From Symbiodinium natans (taxonomy: Eukaryota; Sar; Dinophyceae; Suessiales; Symbiodiniaceae): a stretch of 64,000 nucleotides of DNA. Both the position numbers and the translations under genes were made by a program. Numbering within the stretch: the stretch's first letter is position 1; each line of letters starts with the position of its first letter. Below, one piece after another: positions 55,339 through 64,000 of the stretch. The notes beneath the pieces were generated by a model. That model was not told the origin of the DNA, did not search any database, and saw nothing but the letters and a program-made list of their open reading frames with translations. The stretch spans positions 62,001-126,000 of the forward strand of contig CAJNDS010000151.1 in NCBI GenBank assembly GCA_905221605.1. The letters are read 5' to 3'.

Positions 55339-55903
55339 GTGGGCCTGGACACCATTAAGGTCCGCTCGCAGTACTTGGCGAGGCCTCCGAGCCCGTGTCG
55401 CTTGCCCTGAACACAACATGTTGTACCTCCGGCAGGCTTCTTGAAAGTCCTTGCAAGGGCAATGTCACCCGGCATGAGGACGGGCTTGGCCGCAGGGCCT
55501 GGAACTATGCTACTAAAGCAGTTCTGCATTCGTTGCTTGATTGCCCAGCTGCCTCGGTCTGCTGAGTTATGTCTGGCCGCCTGCCCACTTTCCGAAGGAC
55601 GGCCGATACACGGTGCGGATTCACAAGTACTCCTATGAGGCAATCGGCAAATGCACCCTTCGAACTCAGAAGAGATACTGGATTGTACGCATGTGCATGT
55701 GCAATCGCTAATTGCCCCTGCAGAAGCTATGGTCGCAGATAGTAGGAGTCGCAGAGGTGGGCGGCGATGCGTTCAAGGGTCTTACCTATGCTGTGCTAGG
55801 CACTCCTCGCCTATGGCCAGTATCTGCACGAGGACCGCGTGGACTGCAGGCGAGCTGCAAGGAAGCATGCGATTGCGATTGCTGCATCGAGCGGCTTGCA
55901 TGA
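55339..55903 (+). CDS. Three-exon 3' part of an unknown gene
   Basis: Exon A (55339-55382, CGCAG|G to GAG|GC) reads VGLDTIKVRSQYLA. Exon B (about 55580-55660) reads PKDGRYTVRIHKYSYEAIGK then CTLR. Exon C (55724-55903, after CCCCTGCAG) reads KLWSQIVGVAEVGGDAFKGL then TYAVLGTPRLWPV, and ends with Cys-rich CKEACDCDCCIERLA and a TGA. Unknown family. Confidence 0.45.
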
Positions 55904-55971
55904 CAGGCAGATCGTCTTGTTTTCAACGAAGCCCCAACTCCTCATATCCTAAGCCCCACAATAAAGACTGA

Positions 55972-56052
55972 ATATCTATATATATATGTATAGTATAATA
56001 AATATATAGATATATATATATATATAACTTTATATATTATACATTTATTTAG
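55972..56052. repeat. AT-rich microsatellite region
   Basis: TATA repeats with interruptions. Confidence 0.9.
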
Positions 56053-56126
56053 TTTTTTGTTTATTTGTATGTGTAGACAATATACTCTCACCGCGCGCTT
56101 TTGCAAAGAGTGTGCTGAGCCCCTGC

Positions 56127-56161
56127 AGGCCAGAGGTGGCAGTGGAGCTTTTGGAGATGGC
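56127..56161 (+). CDS. Small exon-like block
   Basis: CCTGCAG|G then PEVAVELLEMAE then GAG|GTGCGG. A TTTAGGG array follows at 56202. Confidence 0.35.
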
Positions 56162-56201
56162 CGAGGTGCGGTCTTTGTAGGACTCCTTCGCGAGCGTAGA
56201 T

Positions 56202-56260
56202 GTAGGGTTTAGGGTTCAGGGTGTAGGGTTTAGGGTTTAGGGTTTAGGGTTTAGGGTGCT
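56202..56260 (+). repeat. TTTAGGG array
   Basis: Eight heptamers. Confidence 0.95.
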
Positions 56261-56597
56261 GGGCTGCCAGGCCGTAGGATGCTCGGCCCTGTGTGAAGGA
56301 AATTGTGCTTCTGGTCCTAGGGGCGATGGCTCGATGTGAACGTTTCGCTGGCAATGCAAGTTCTGGCTTTGCGCCTGTTGACTTTGCGAGGCCGTCCTTT
56401 TTTGTCTTTCGTATTCATGCAATCCTTAATGGCAGATGTCGCTTCTGTACAAATTTTGGCAGTACGGGTAGCACATTTTCCCGTTGATTCGCACCCTGGC
56501 CTACCTTCCTCAATTTGAAAAACTTGAATTTGAGAAGCATTCACAGTGGGCATGGTGCGAAGCAGCGGATGGAATGGGAAAGAGGCAGAGAACAGAA

Positions 56598-56666
56598 AGA
56601 GAGAGAGAGAGAGAGGACTTCGCGCGCCCCTTGGGGCAGCCTTCCCTTCGGGGGGCCTAAGCGTGC

Positions 56667-56700
<34 letters not shown>

Positions 56701-56822
56701 AAAAAAAAAGAAAAAAACCTCCGGGCGCGCCTGGTGCGCGGGGGTTTCCCCCAAGCCCTGCAGAAGAAGAAGAAGAAGAAGAAGAAGAAGAAGAAGAAGA
56801 AGAAGAAGAAGAAGAAGAAGAA
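56598..56822. repeat. GA and GAA microsatellites in an imperfect duplication
   Basis: (GA)n at 56598-56616 and 56669-56699. The inverted segment GCGCGCCCCTTGGGGCAGCC is near TTCGGGGGGCC. (GAA)n lies at 56763-56822. Confidence 0.9.
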
Positions 56823-56839
56823 AAACAAAATGTAGCTTG

Positions 56840-56900
56840 ACAATGGTGTGGAGGAATACGTTGACTCGACCGGGCTGGCAGAGAAGTGTGCTCAGCTGGT
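56840..56900 (+). CDS. Exon-like block
   Basis: Reads NGVEEYVDSTGLAEKCAQL and ends at GCTG|GTGAGG, a good donor. Isolated. Confidence 0.4.
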
Positions 56901-57286
56901 GAGGCCTGGAGCTGTCGTAGAAAGGTTTCCGGAGTCTGAATGCAATTTTGCATGTGCAAAGAGCCTGTGGCTTCGGACCTCCCAGGATCCTTGCCTCAAA
57001 GGGTTCAAAGGGATTCCAGCATCAAGCATGTGGCTGTTGGTTCTGAGATGGGAATGTTGAGTTCCTCACGCTCGATGTCGCAAGCACCCGCCTGTTTGAC
57101 GCGTCGCTCCGCAAGTTTCAGGGGGCTCCGTAGCATGACGGGGTGTGGAAACCAAAGCCCAGAAGCAGCAGCAGGCTCTTGAAGTGAGGCTCTCACAGCA
57201 TATACCAGCAACAGTGCTCTGCTGCGCAGAAGCGCTGGCGCTGATAGAGAAGTGCCGCTGAAGATCTCTTTTGGTCCTTGTGCGCC

Positions 57287-57763
57287 ATGTCGGGCCGGCG
57301 AATTTCGGTCAGATCCATGTCCACGAGCCCTAAAAACGATGCCTTTGAAGAGCTGCTCCGGCAGCTACGAGAGTGCCACCGCAGCGAGATGCAGCTCCTT
57401 CGGGAGGAGCTCCTCACCGTGCCGCCGCATTCATTGGCCGCAGCTTTCGACGAGCCGAAAGAGCCGAGGGAGGCGCAGGGGCCGAAGGAGGCGGAGGAGC
57501 TGAAGGAGTCGAAAGAGCCGATGGAGTGGAAGGAGCCGAAGGAGGAGGGGAGCGAGGCACACAAAGCAAACCAGGCAATCGAGAACGCCGAAGACATGCC
57601 GCTGACCTTGAGCCACCCTATGAGCGTGCGGAGCAAGTCCTTTCAAGATGCACACAACATGGACAACCAGAAGGGCTGGGAGCAGGGGAAGTCCCAGCAC
57701 GTGGGCCCAATGGCGAAGAAGCAGCCCCCGCCCCAAATCCCGAGCTCCAGCAGGCCGGCCTAG
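57287..57763 (+). CDS. Coiled-coil N-terminal exon, possibly of the downstream ion channel
   Basis: 158 residues from ATG 57287. Residues about 15-45 form a short coiled coil (AFEELLRQLRECHRSEMQLL), followed by a Glu/Lys/Pro repeat region (EPKEPREAQGPKEAEELKES). From memory, such N-termini precede many dinoflagellate voltage-gated channels, and S2-S4 exons start 2 kb downstream on the same strand. The link is inference. The TAG at 57761 may be past a splice donor. Confidence 0.5.
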   Translation: MSGRRISVRSMSTSPKNDAFEELLRQLRECHRSEMQLLREELLTVPPHSLAAAFDEPKEPREAQGPKEAEELKESKEPMEWKEPKEEGSEAHKANQAIENAEDMPLTLSHPMSVRSKSFQDAHNMDNQKGWEQGKSQHVGPMAKKQPPPQIPSSSRPA

Positions 57764-58699
57764 TGATTGCTTTTGGGGCTGAGCGACTTGTAATGACAGA
57801 GGGGCAGCATCGCGAGTAACCTGAACAAACGAGAGAAGACTTCTCGATCTCTGGACTCTAGAAGAAAAGTGGGATCTGCCTGCGGCATGTGTCGGCCAGG
57901 TCGGACGCCACCTTCCGAGCTCGGCTGCAAAAAATACTCAGGCCTGGCATTCATTTGTGTCTAGAGGGGGGTGCGGGGGAACCAGGCAAGGAGCGCGACC
58001 ACTTTAAAGCTTCGAACAGACGGAGATTGCGTGAATCCTAGAGTCAACAAACTGAAAATCCTGCCTGCTGGAATGCTGGAATGCTGGAAGGCACCCTGCA
58101 GTTGACTGCACCATGAGCTTCCTCATCGTGTGCAATACCCTGGTGTTTGCTTTCGAAGCGCAGCATCTTGGCCATCCCCAGGGTTCAGATGGGTTCAGTG
58201 TGCAGGCCAAGAGAAGAGTTCGATGCAGAGGGGGTAGCGGCGTGGTGGCAGAACAGCAATGCAGATGCTAGCAGCTAGCAGTACAAACGTAATGCCAGCG
58301 TCGGCAGCGGCAGCAGCGGCAGAAGCACAGGGCCTGGGCACAGGAGGTTGTTAGCACGGCTGCAAGCGACCAGCACAAGCGACACTCAAACAGGCAAAGG
58401 TCTGGATTTAGTTTTCGCAACTAACGCGCAGAAAGCAACATTAACGCCAGCCATGGCGCAAAGAAAAGCAAAGTGTCATAAAATCAAAAATACTAGGTGC
58501 AATGCGAGACTTGCTTCTGCAAGTTTAGACTTTTTACAGGTGCAAGCAGGTTGTGAGCGGCAAAGAACATGCTGTAGATGTTAATGGTTAATGTTTGTAG
58601 TCCGTGTGCACATGCGAGGGGCTGTAGGGTGCGGCTACTGAGACAGGGCTGCGGGCCGAAAGGCTGACAGCATTTAAAGGCCACCCAGGCGTGCGCGCA

Positions 58700-58930
58700 G
58701 AAGCCGCGATTCCCCCTCGGACCCCTAAGCTTGTACCCTTGGGTTTGGGGACCCTCTTTTCAGATCCTCCCAGGGAACTATCAGGGCCATATCAGGAGTA
58801 CATGAAGGGAAACCTTGAGGGGTACAACCTTGAGGGGTACGAGTCTGACAATCTCCGCCTCGAAGGTATCGGGGCTTCGAGCTGGCCGAGGCTTTCTCCG
58901 GTGCTTTCGGGCGGATGGGAATGGACTTAG
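58700..58930 (+). CDS. Weak exon candidate with a short internal repeat
   Basis: Reads SDPPRELSGPYQEYMKGNLE and continues GYNLEGYESDNLRLEGIG. The NLEGY unit is duplicated in DNA (AACCTTGAGGGGTAC twice). It may be a channel-gene exon or non-coding. Confidence 0.25.
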   Translation, partial: EAAIPPRTPKLVPLGLGTLFSDPPRELSGPYQEYMKGNLEGYNLEGYESDNLRLEGIGASSWPRLSPVLSGGWEWT

Positions 58931-59023
58931 AGATAGCAGATCCCAATTGGCCAGTTTTCAGTCCGAGAAGCTCTGGCAGCTCCCCACCCCACCTTACCAA
59001 ATTCGTAACCCCAACAACAAACC

Positions 59024-59093
59024 CTAAACCCTAAACCCTAAACCCTAAACCCTAAACCCTAAACCCTAAACCCTAAACCCTAAACCCTAAACC
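59024..59093 (-). repeat. CCCTAAA array
   Basis: Ten perfect heptamers. Confidence 0.97.
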
Positions 59094-59111
59094 CTTTCAC
59101 AACATCAGCCA

Positions 59112-59208
59112 TGCCCTCGCCATGCGAGGCCCTGGGGTTCAAAGCAGACGAGATCTCTTTAGCTGCTCATGATGCGTGGCCAGGCTTGCCGGGGCTTGCT
59201 GTAACATG
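59112..59208 (+). CDS. Exon-like block between C- and G-arrays
   Basis: Reads MPSPCEALGFKADEISLAAH then DAWPGLPGLAVTW. It lies within the putative channel gene but has no recognised channel motif. Confidence 0.35.
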
Positions 59209-59287
59209 GGTTTAGGGTTTAGGGTTTAGGGTTTAGGGTTTAGGGTTTAGGGTTTAGGGTTTAGGGTTTAGGGTTTAGGGTTTAGGG
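59209..59287 (+). repeat. TTTAGGG array
   Basis: Eleven perfect heptamers. Confidence 0.97.
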
Positions 59288-59543
59288 ATCCCAAAGCCGG
59301 GGAATCATTGCAGGCCCCGCTGCTGAGCTGCACAAGGAGTCAGCCCCGACCCTGAATCATTGTTAAGCTCCGCCCAATTCTTGTTTGTCAACAGTCTTTG
59401 GGGGGGAGGGGGTGAAGAGTGCCTAGAGAAGGCTTCTAGGGCTTTCGCCGATTGCGTCGTTTGGAGGTGGCGGTAGGAGGGGATGGGCGGAACATGCAAA
59501 CAAGCTTCGATAGCTTGAACTCACAATGAAGTAAACATGCCAG

Positions 59544-60980
59544 GTGCCCGTGATGTGTTCCCGGCCATGGAGATGTTCTTCGGCATTATCTTCACGATCG
59601 AGGCGCCTTCGCTCATTCAGGGCACTGAGGAAGGTCCTGCACTATGCATCTTTAACGCAAGTCTCTCCGCAATCCCCTAAGAAACCTCACTGAAGAAAGG
59701 CCTAATCTTGTCTAGGTCTACCTGATCCTAGTAGTAGATTAGTTAACCTTTAACCTTTTTTGGGGTAGTATAATCAAATTATAATCCCAAAGGTTAACCT
59801 TTACTTCCCCCAGGTTACTGGACAACTAAGTGATGCCAGGTCGCACTGCGGCTCTTTGCCGAACGCTGTGCATTCTTCAAGGAAGGTTGGAACTGGCTTG
59901 ATGCCATCGTGGTCTTTGCCGCCTGGACAGTTAAGGCTAGTTGTGGTTGCCGATGCCTCTATGACTCTATGTGATTTTGGAGCTGCTGTGCCTATTTTGC
60001 AATTTGCAGACAAGCCCAAGCCCGATAATCATGAAAGAATAACGTCTGGGCTGTTCAGCAGTACCACATCAGCAGTGGGAGTACCGGGGGCTGAAACCAC
60101 TCCAGTCACAACCAAGATGAGCAGGTGATAACTTGGCACCCCTTTTGCATATTCTGCGTGTTTGCAAGTTGGGGCTCGAGGATACAAGCTTCATTCCTGA
60201 AAGCAGAGCTGGCCACCCGTAGGGCGTGAGCTGAAGCCACAAAACTGCAACTTTCAGGGCTCCAAACTTACATAGTCAAAGCATGAGCTGTAAATTGCTT
60301 GGCCTTCCTTATTTGTAGGAAGAAAAGCAGAAAGTTTCGCCGTTTATTCCTTGGACCGGAAGAGCCCTGAACACCCCAGGTGTGGCTGTTTGGGAAGCTT
60401 TGGCGCACACTTCCGGTGAACAGCTGCTGAGACCGCAAAAGATGGAAGACCCCACACCTTCCATAGGGTAAAGGTGTATAGGGTAGAAGGTGGGGTTGGG
60501 CAACCCTATAGGTCAGCGGTCCCTACTCTAAACCCACCAAATTTCCCCAGAAAGCCTCCGAAAGCCTAACCTGGCAGTGTGGTCCGCCCAGCTAGTGCTG
60601 GAGCGAAAGAGGTCAAGTCGGAGAAGAAGAAACCAGCAACCAACTGAGATCGCTTCATGCAATATAGGGGTCGGAATAATTACTCATAGTCTTCCCTTAT
60701 GGTCCCTTTACAATTATGCTATAATCACCTGGTCCCTTTATAACTATACTATAATAACCCCCCCCGCCCCGATACCCTATTCTAGTCATTCAGGCCCCTG
60801 TTTGCTTCAGAACCCCAAGAGAATGGAAAATAATAATCCCTATATTATCCTTAATAAGGAAGAATATGTTTTATGTTTCTGGGGTTCTTAAGCAATTTGT
60901 AGTATTAGGTCAGATTCTCCGGCTTGGCCGTCTCTTTCGCCTCCTTCGGATGCTGCGCCTGGTGCGGCGCATGTGCCTCG
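59544..60980 (+). CDS. Voltage-gated cation channel, S2-S4 exons
   Basis: Exon S2 (59544-59602, GCCAG|G to ATCGAG|GC) reads FPAMEMFFGIIFTIE. Exon S2-S3 (59840-59929, GCCAG|G to GACA|GT) reads VALRLFAERCAFFKEGWNWL then DAIVVFAAW. Joined they give FTIEVALRLFAER...WNWLDAIVVF, the standard S2-S3 pattern of four-domain and single-domain voltage-gated channels. Exon S4 (60909 to about 60980) reads ILRLGRLFRLLRMLRLVRR, with Arg at six successive third positions, a full voltage sensor. The S1 and pore exons are not identified, so Na+, Ca2+ or K+ selectivity cannot be assigned. The introns hold MITEs M5, M8 and M4, each close to an acceptor. Confidence 0.8.
59729..59835. mobile_element. MITE-like element, family M5
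   Basis: CCTAGTAGTAGATTAGTTAA to GGTTACTGGACAACTAAGTG, near-identical in plan to 26315-26420. It ends four bases before the CCAG|G acceptor region of the S3 exon. Confidence 0.85.
60659..60800. mobile_element. MITE-like element, family M8
   Basis: ATAGGGGTCGGAATAATTAC, TTATGGTCCCTTTACAATTA and ACTATAATAACCCCC are shared with 61948-62058. Here the middle is duplicated (TGGTCCCTTTA twice). Confidence 0.8.
60801..60908. mobile_element. MITE-like element, family M4
   Basis: TGCTTCAGAACCCCAAG inverted against TTTCTGGGGTTCTTAAGCAA. The right end GTAGTATTAG is itself the predicted 3' splice site of the S4 exon. Confidence 0.85.
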
Positions 60981-60984
60981 GCAG

Positions 60985-61184
60985 CCTACTTGGAACCCAC
61001 TTGTAAGCCCCTTAAGTGCCCTATGTGGTTATGAGTACAGTTTTGTCATGGCTACCGCCAGTGCCGCCGACGCCCAACACAAGACTTTGAGGCGGCGGGG
61101 TGCCGCAGTGGGTGGGGTTGTGGGGGTGGGGCGCGCGGGGGTCGGCGGATAACTGGTTAATGAGTACCATGAACCTCCAAGTAG
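60985..61184. mobile_element. MITE-like element, family M2, with an internal insert
   Basis: CTACTTGGAACCCACTTG and GGTTAATGAGTACCATGAAC...CCAAGTAG ends, with an unrelated GC-rich centre (61040-61145). It begins just after the S4 exon. Confidence 0.8.
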
Positions 61185-61284
61185 CCAGAGGGTTCGGGAG
61201 TTCAAAGTTTAAGGGGCGAAGTCTCTTTGGAAAAAGGCTTAGTGCCAAGAAGGCGTTTGGGATCTTGGTCTTTTCAGGGTTCTG

Positions 61285-61402
61285 GTTCTACTCCATTCTG
61301 CTCTCCATGCTGGGCCCAGGAAGGAATTTGATGCACTCTTCTTGATGACTACCGCCATCCGCAGCAGCTTCATGGTTCTTGGGTGGACGATTACTCTGCC
61401 GC
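61285..61402 (+). CDS. Possible later channel exon(s)
   Basis: Hydrophobic blocks after TTTTCAG|G: GFWFYSILLSMLG, and in another frame after CCCAG|G, EFDALFLMTTAIRSSFMVLG. They may be S5/S6-like but lack a recognisable pore motif. Confidence 0.35.
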
Positions 61403-61545
61403 TCGGCACCCGAAACCCTTCACCCTAAACCCTAAACCCTAAACCCTAAACCCTAAACCCTAAACCCTAAACCCTAAACCCTAAACCCTAAACTCAAAGT
61501 AGAATGCAGCTGAGGTTCGGCGGGGGAACTCTGGGGGTCGGGGGG

Positions 61546-61632
61546 GTTTGCGAAAGTAAGGGCCCCCCAGAATATAGATCCCAAATAGTAGGATTCCAAA
61601 AAAAGGAACCCCTAATATCGTAAACTCTCATG
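61546..61632. mobile_element. MITE-like element, family M1
   Basis: GGGGGTTTGCGAAAGTAAGG on the left, the CCCAAATAGTAGGATTCC core, and GAACCCCTAATATCGTAAAC on the right. Confidence 0.8.
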
Positions 61633-61744
61633 AGGGTTTTTACAGAGACCATCAACCAGTGTTGAACTCCCCTAAACCCTAAACCCTAAACCCTAAGCTC
61701 TAAACCCTAAACCCGAAACCCTAAACCCTAAACCCTAAAACCGT

Positions 61745-61832
61745 CAGCCTCCGATGCACTTCTCAGGCTCTTTGTCTGCCAGATGCTCTTCGCGCTTATC
61801 GTCCAGCAGCTCCTTTATGGCTTCTTGGACTC
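61745..61832 (+). CDS. Hydrophobic exon-like block
   Basis: After CCGTCAG it reads ASDALLRLFVCQMLFALIVQ then QLLYGFLD. It is one membrane helix, C-array on the left. Compatible with a late channel segment (S6-like) but unproven. Confidence 0.45.
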
Positions 61833-61947
61833 AACTCCCCTAAACCCTAAACCCTCAAACCCTACCGCATTCCGGGCCGTTGTCCCTGGAAAAAGTCAGG
61901 CTTGTCTGCTTGGTAAGTTCTATCTGTCCCGTAGCTGCTAAAGGGAG

Positions 61948-62058
61948 TCAGATAGGGGGTTGGAATAGTTACTAGTAGTATTTCCTTATGGTCGCTTTGT
62001 AAGTATACTATAGTAACCCCCAAAAGCCGATGCTATTCATTGCAGCCCCTGTATTCGC
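61948..62058. mobile_element. MITE-like element, family M8
   Basis: GATAGGGGGTTGGAATAGTT through ATACTATAGTAACCCCC, then GATGCTATTCATTGCAGCCC as in the copy at 60659. Confidence 0.8.
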
Positions 62059-62610
62059 CATGAGGGTGGAGCTGGGGGTTGCAGATACCGAGATACTTCG
62101 GGTCGCGGGCTCCTTACCAGTCGTTGCCAGCTATGTTTCCTGCCCCCAACATCTCAGTCGCCCGTCTCTAGGCACAATCATGTGGATGCATGGTGTCGTG
62201 GCTTTAGCATGGGAACTCGGAGCAAAAAAAACCAAGAAAACGAAACCTTCAGGCTTCTTTCATACCTCGTGCTTGGGGCTAAATTCGGTCCCAGTTTTGG
62301 GCATCGCTGACCCGCATGCGCTGATCATAAGCACCCTTTCTGCAAGCATGCGCAGAAGGTCTCCGTCGACTTCGGGGGTCCCCAGCCTTTTTGCCTATGC
62401 TGCAGTCTCGATGAGCACAAGCTGGTAAAGCTAGCAACAGCTGTGACATCATTACCAGACCCAGTGGCGACATCGTTCATGCGGCAACGCATGAAATGCA
62501 TCATGGAATGTGTTTATTGAATGATGATACCCGCAATGTAAGAAATCTTGCTGCTTCAGTTTTACGGCGTGTGTGTGTGTGTGCGCATCAGAGCAAAATA
62601 GCTTGCTGCC

Positions 62611-63519
62611 ATGGGGGCTTGTGTCACCTTCTTCGCTTTGCTGGCGCTCGGTTTGCTCCTCAACTACCTGGTGCATTTTTCCAGGGTGCAAGTCCTGACT
62701 GCAGATGACGCTTCCATCACGATGCGGCAAAAACATCAGAATGAGGAAGTGCCTGAGCAAATTCGAGGCGGGGGACTCTCCTCTTGGGGTTTCCATTCTA
62801 AGGCTGCCGCCTATATAGTTAGGGCACCCCGAAAAGGGCACCGCAATTGTGTTTCATAGAAATCACCAGGCGTGCTTTGGATGAGGGGCAACACCTGCCC
62901 AGAGCTCCTTCTGACACTGGAAGCCGGAGCTTATGACAGGACCAGCCGAACGATTCTTCTGACTTTTGGCGCTGGATATAGCTGGTCCTACAGTTCGGAC
63001 TCTGCAGGTTGGCGAGAGTACGCAGCGGTGACAGCGAACCTCGCTTTCTTCAGCCCCGGGATGCTGCGGGTTGAGTTCGAGGAAGACTTTAGATTCGCAA
63101 GGATGCAGGTGACCATAGCTGGAATCAGCGCAGCGAATGCTGTGGGACTCTGGGCAATAAACCAGACAGATGATTTAGGAGACTTCTGGGACCGACTGAT
63201 GTGGGATGACTCCGGCAGCAAGTGGCGGTTCGTTTATGACATTAAGAAGGTTCTGGACAGGGATGGAACGAAGCTGCCGGCGTGGTCACAGATGGTGAAT
63301 TCTACGATTTCTGGAGCTGTGGTCCACGGCGAGGGATGTGGTTGCGACTCAGTGGTAAAAACATACGAGCAGCTGCTTCACGGAGACTTTTCGACGCTTC
63401 AGATCTTTTTGTCCATCCTCTCCGGTATCATCTGGTTGAGCTTGGCCATGTACTGCGTCAACAGGAGCAACACCAAGGCTCCATCGCCGGAGTTCGAGCC
63501 GCTTGCCCGCCAGCCCTGA
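62611..63519 (+). CDS. Membrane protein of unknown function, two exons
   Basis: Exon 1 starts at ATG 62611 (GCCATGG) with a signal-anchor-like helix (FFALLALGLLLNYLVHF). It is open to 62859, but probably ends earlier, near AATGAG at 62745-62750. Exon 2 (62870-63519, after CACCAG|G) is about 210 residues with regular codons. It has a putative extracytoplasmic domain (TILLTFGAGYSWSYSSDSAG, AANAVGLWAINQTDDLGDFW), a Cys pair (GCGC) before the last helix, and a C-terminal helix LQIFLSILSGIIWLSLAMYC followed by a short polar tail. The two-helix plan suggests both termini on the same side. No family is recognised. Confidence 0.6.
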
Positions 63520-64000
63520 AGACTACTCAACTTCCAGCCTGGAGTAATCCGTGTCTGCTTGCACCACCAGAGCCAAAGAAGCATGGCTGCGGAAATCGCA
63601 GCACAGATGGCCAAAGGTGTGCTCCCAAGCAGCTGCGCACAGCCCCAGGTGGACTCGAGTTGACGAGTTGGCCTGGCGTGGCTTTTGGTTTTCTGGTCTC
63701 ACCTTTCCTGTTTCCTGCAGTGGCTTTCAATGTAAAGCTCTGGGCCCCCGTACTCAGAATCTTCAGTCGGTGTGAAAGTGGAAAGTCCTAAGTCCTGCTG
63801 ACCGGACCTGAAACCAAGGCTTCTATTTCGACGCCTCCGCGGACCAGGCAGGCAAAGACGCACAGCTGCGCGTCTTCGCCACTCGGCGTTGGGTGCCCCC
63901 TTAATCTGCCCAATAAGTATGCCGAGCCTACGCTCACCAAAGCCATGCATCACCCGTGAATCCTAGGCTTTATGGATAAAAGGGTCTTGCCCCCTCGCGA
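63520..64000. other. 3' flank, no gene seen
   Basis: Open frames overlap without a preferred one. No splice-bounded block stood out. Confidence 0.4.

Larger units (their letters stand above)
61417..61865 (-). repeat. Three CCCTAAA arrays
   Basis: 61417-61495, 61673-61739 and 61839-61865, with MITE M1 between the first two. Confidence 0.95.

Overview
The window looks like nuclear DNA from a dinoflagellate, most likely of the Symbiodinium/Polarella type, although no marker in it settles the genus. Four things point there. Plant/dinoflagellate-type telomere heptamers (TTTAGGG/CCCTAAA) are scattered through the interior in about forty blocks. Genes are cut into very short exons, typically 60-120 bases, whose junctions read AG|G and whose donors include GC and GA as well as GT. 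Every coding block I could support is on the + strand. Microsatellites are extreme. No rRNA, tRNA, CRISPR array or bacterial-style operon was recognised.

Three proteins read well without much splicing. 1398-3314 encodes a homologue of the animal protein C12orf4 (DUF2362), with one short intron and probable upstream exons. 18753-19559 encodes an alpha/beta-hydrolase-fold protein whose active site looks degraded. 39956-40759 encodes a homologue of RTRAF (C14orf166/CLE), a subunit of the metazoan tRNA-ligase complex, intact to its diagnostic C-terminus. A two-exon membrane protein of unknown function lies at 62611-63519, and coiled-coil first exons lie at 53088 and 57287.

The rest of the coding content was found by reading short open blocks between splice-like sites. 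59544-60980 carries S2, S3 and S4 of a voltage-gated cation channel, with six arginines at every third position in S4. 35182-36060 carries three exons whose phases join perfectly through GC-AG and GA-AG introns. RCC1-like repeats occur near 26.0-27.3 kb and at 44.65 kb. Multi-exon genes of unknown function lie near 16.3, 37.7, 42.3-43.2, 45.1-46.1, 47.6-48.0 and 55.3-55.9 kb. About fifteen isolated exon-like blocks lie between telomere-like arrays.

Layout: 0-9.6 kb, C12orf4 gene, telomere-like arrays, a 680-base TTG tract and a TTTCCGTTAC repeat cluster. 9.6-18.7 kb, AGT tracts, two diverged duplications and a small split gene. 18.7-26 kb, hydrolase, a TC tract and sparse sequence. 26-39 kb, RCC1 exons, many heptamer arrays, the YLHNEVV gene and the 37.7-kb gene. 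39.9-48 kb, RTRAF, a long GT tract and three split genes. 48-57 kb, sparse exons and a coiled coil. 57.2-62 kb, ion channel. 62.6-63.5 kb, membrane protein.

The main discovery is structural. TTTAGGG arrays repeatedly start just after 5' splice sites, and CCCTAAA arrays end just before 3' splice sites, so introns appear to be bounded by inverted telomere-like repeats with conserved core motifs beside them. In parallel, at least eight families of MITE-like inverted repeats sit at or near intron ends with termini that can act as 3' splice sites. Both look like introner-type elements.
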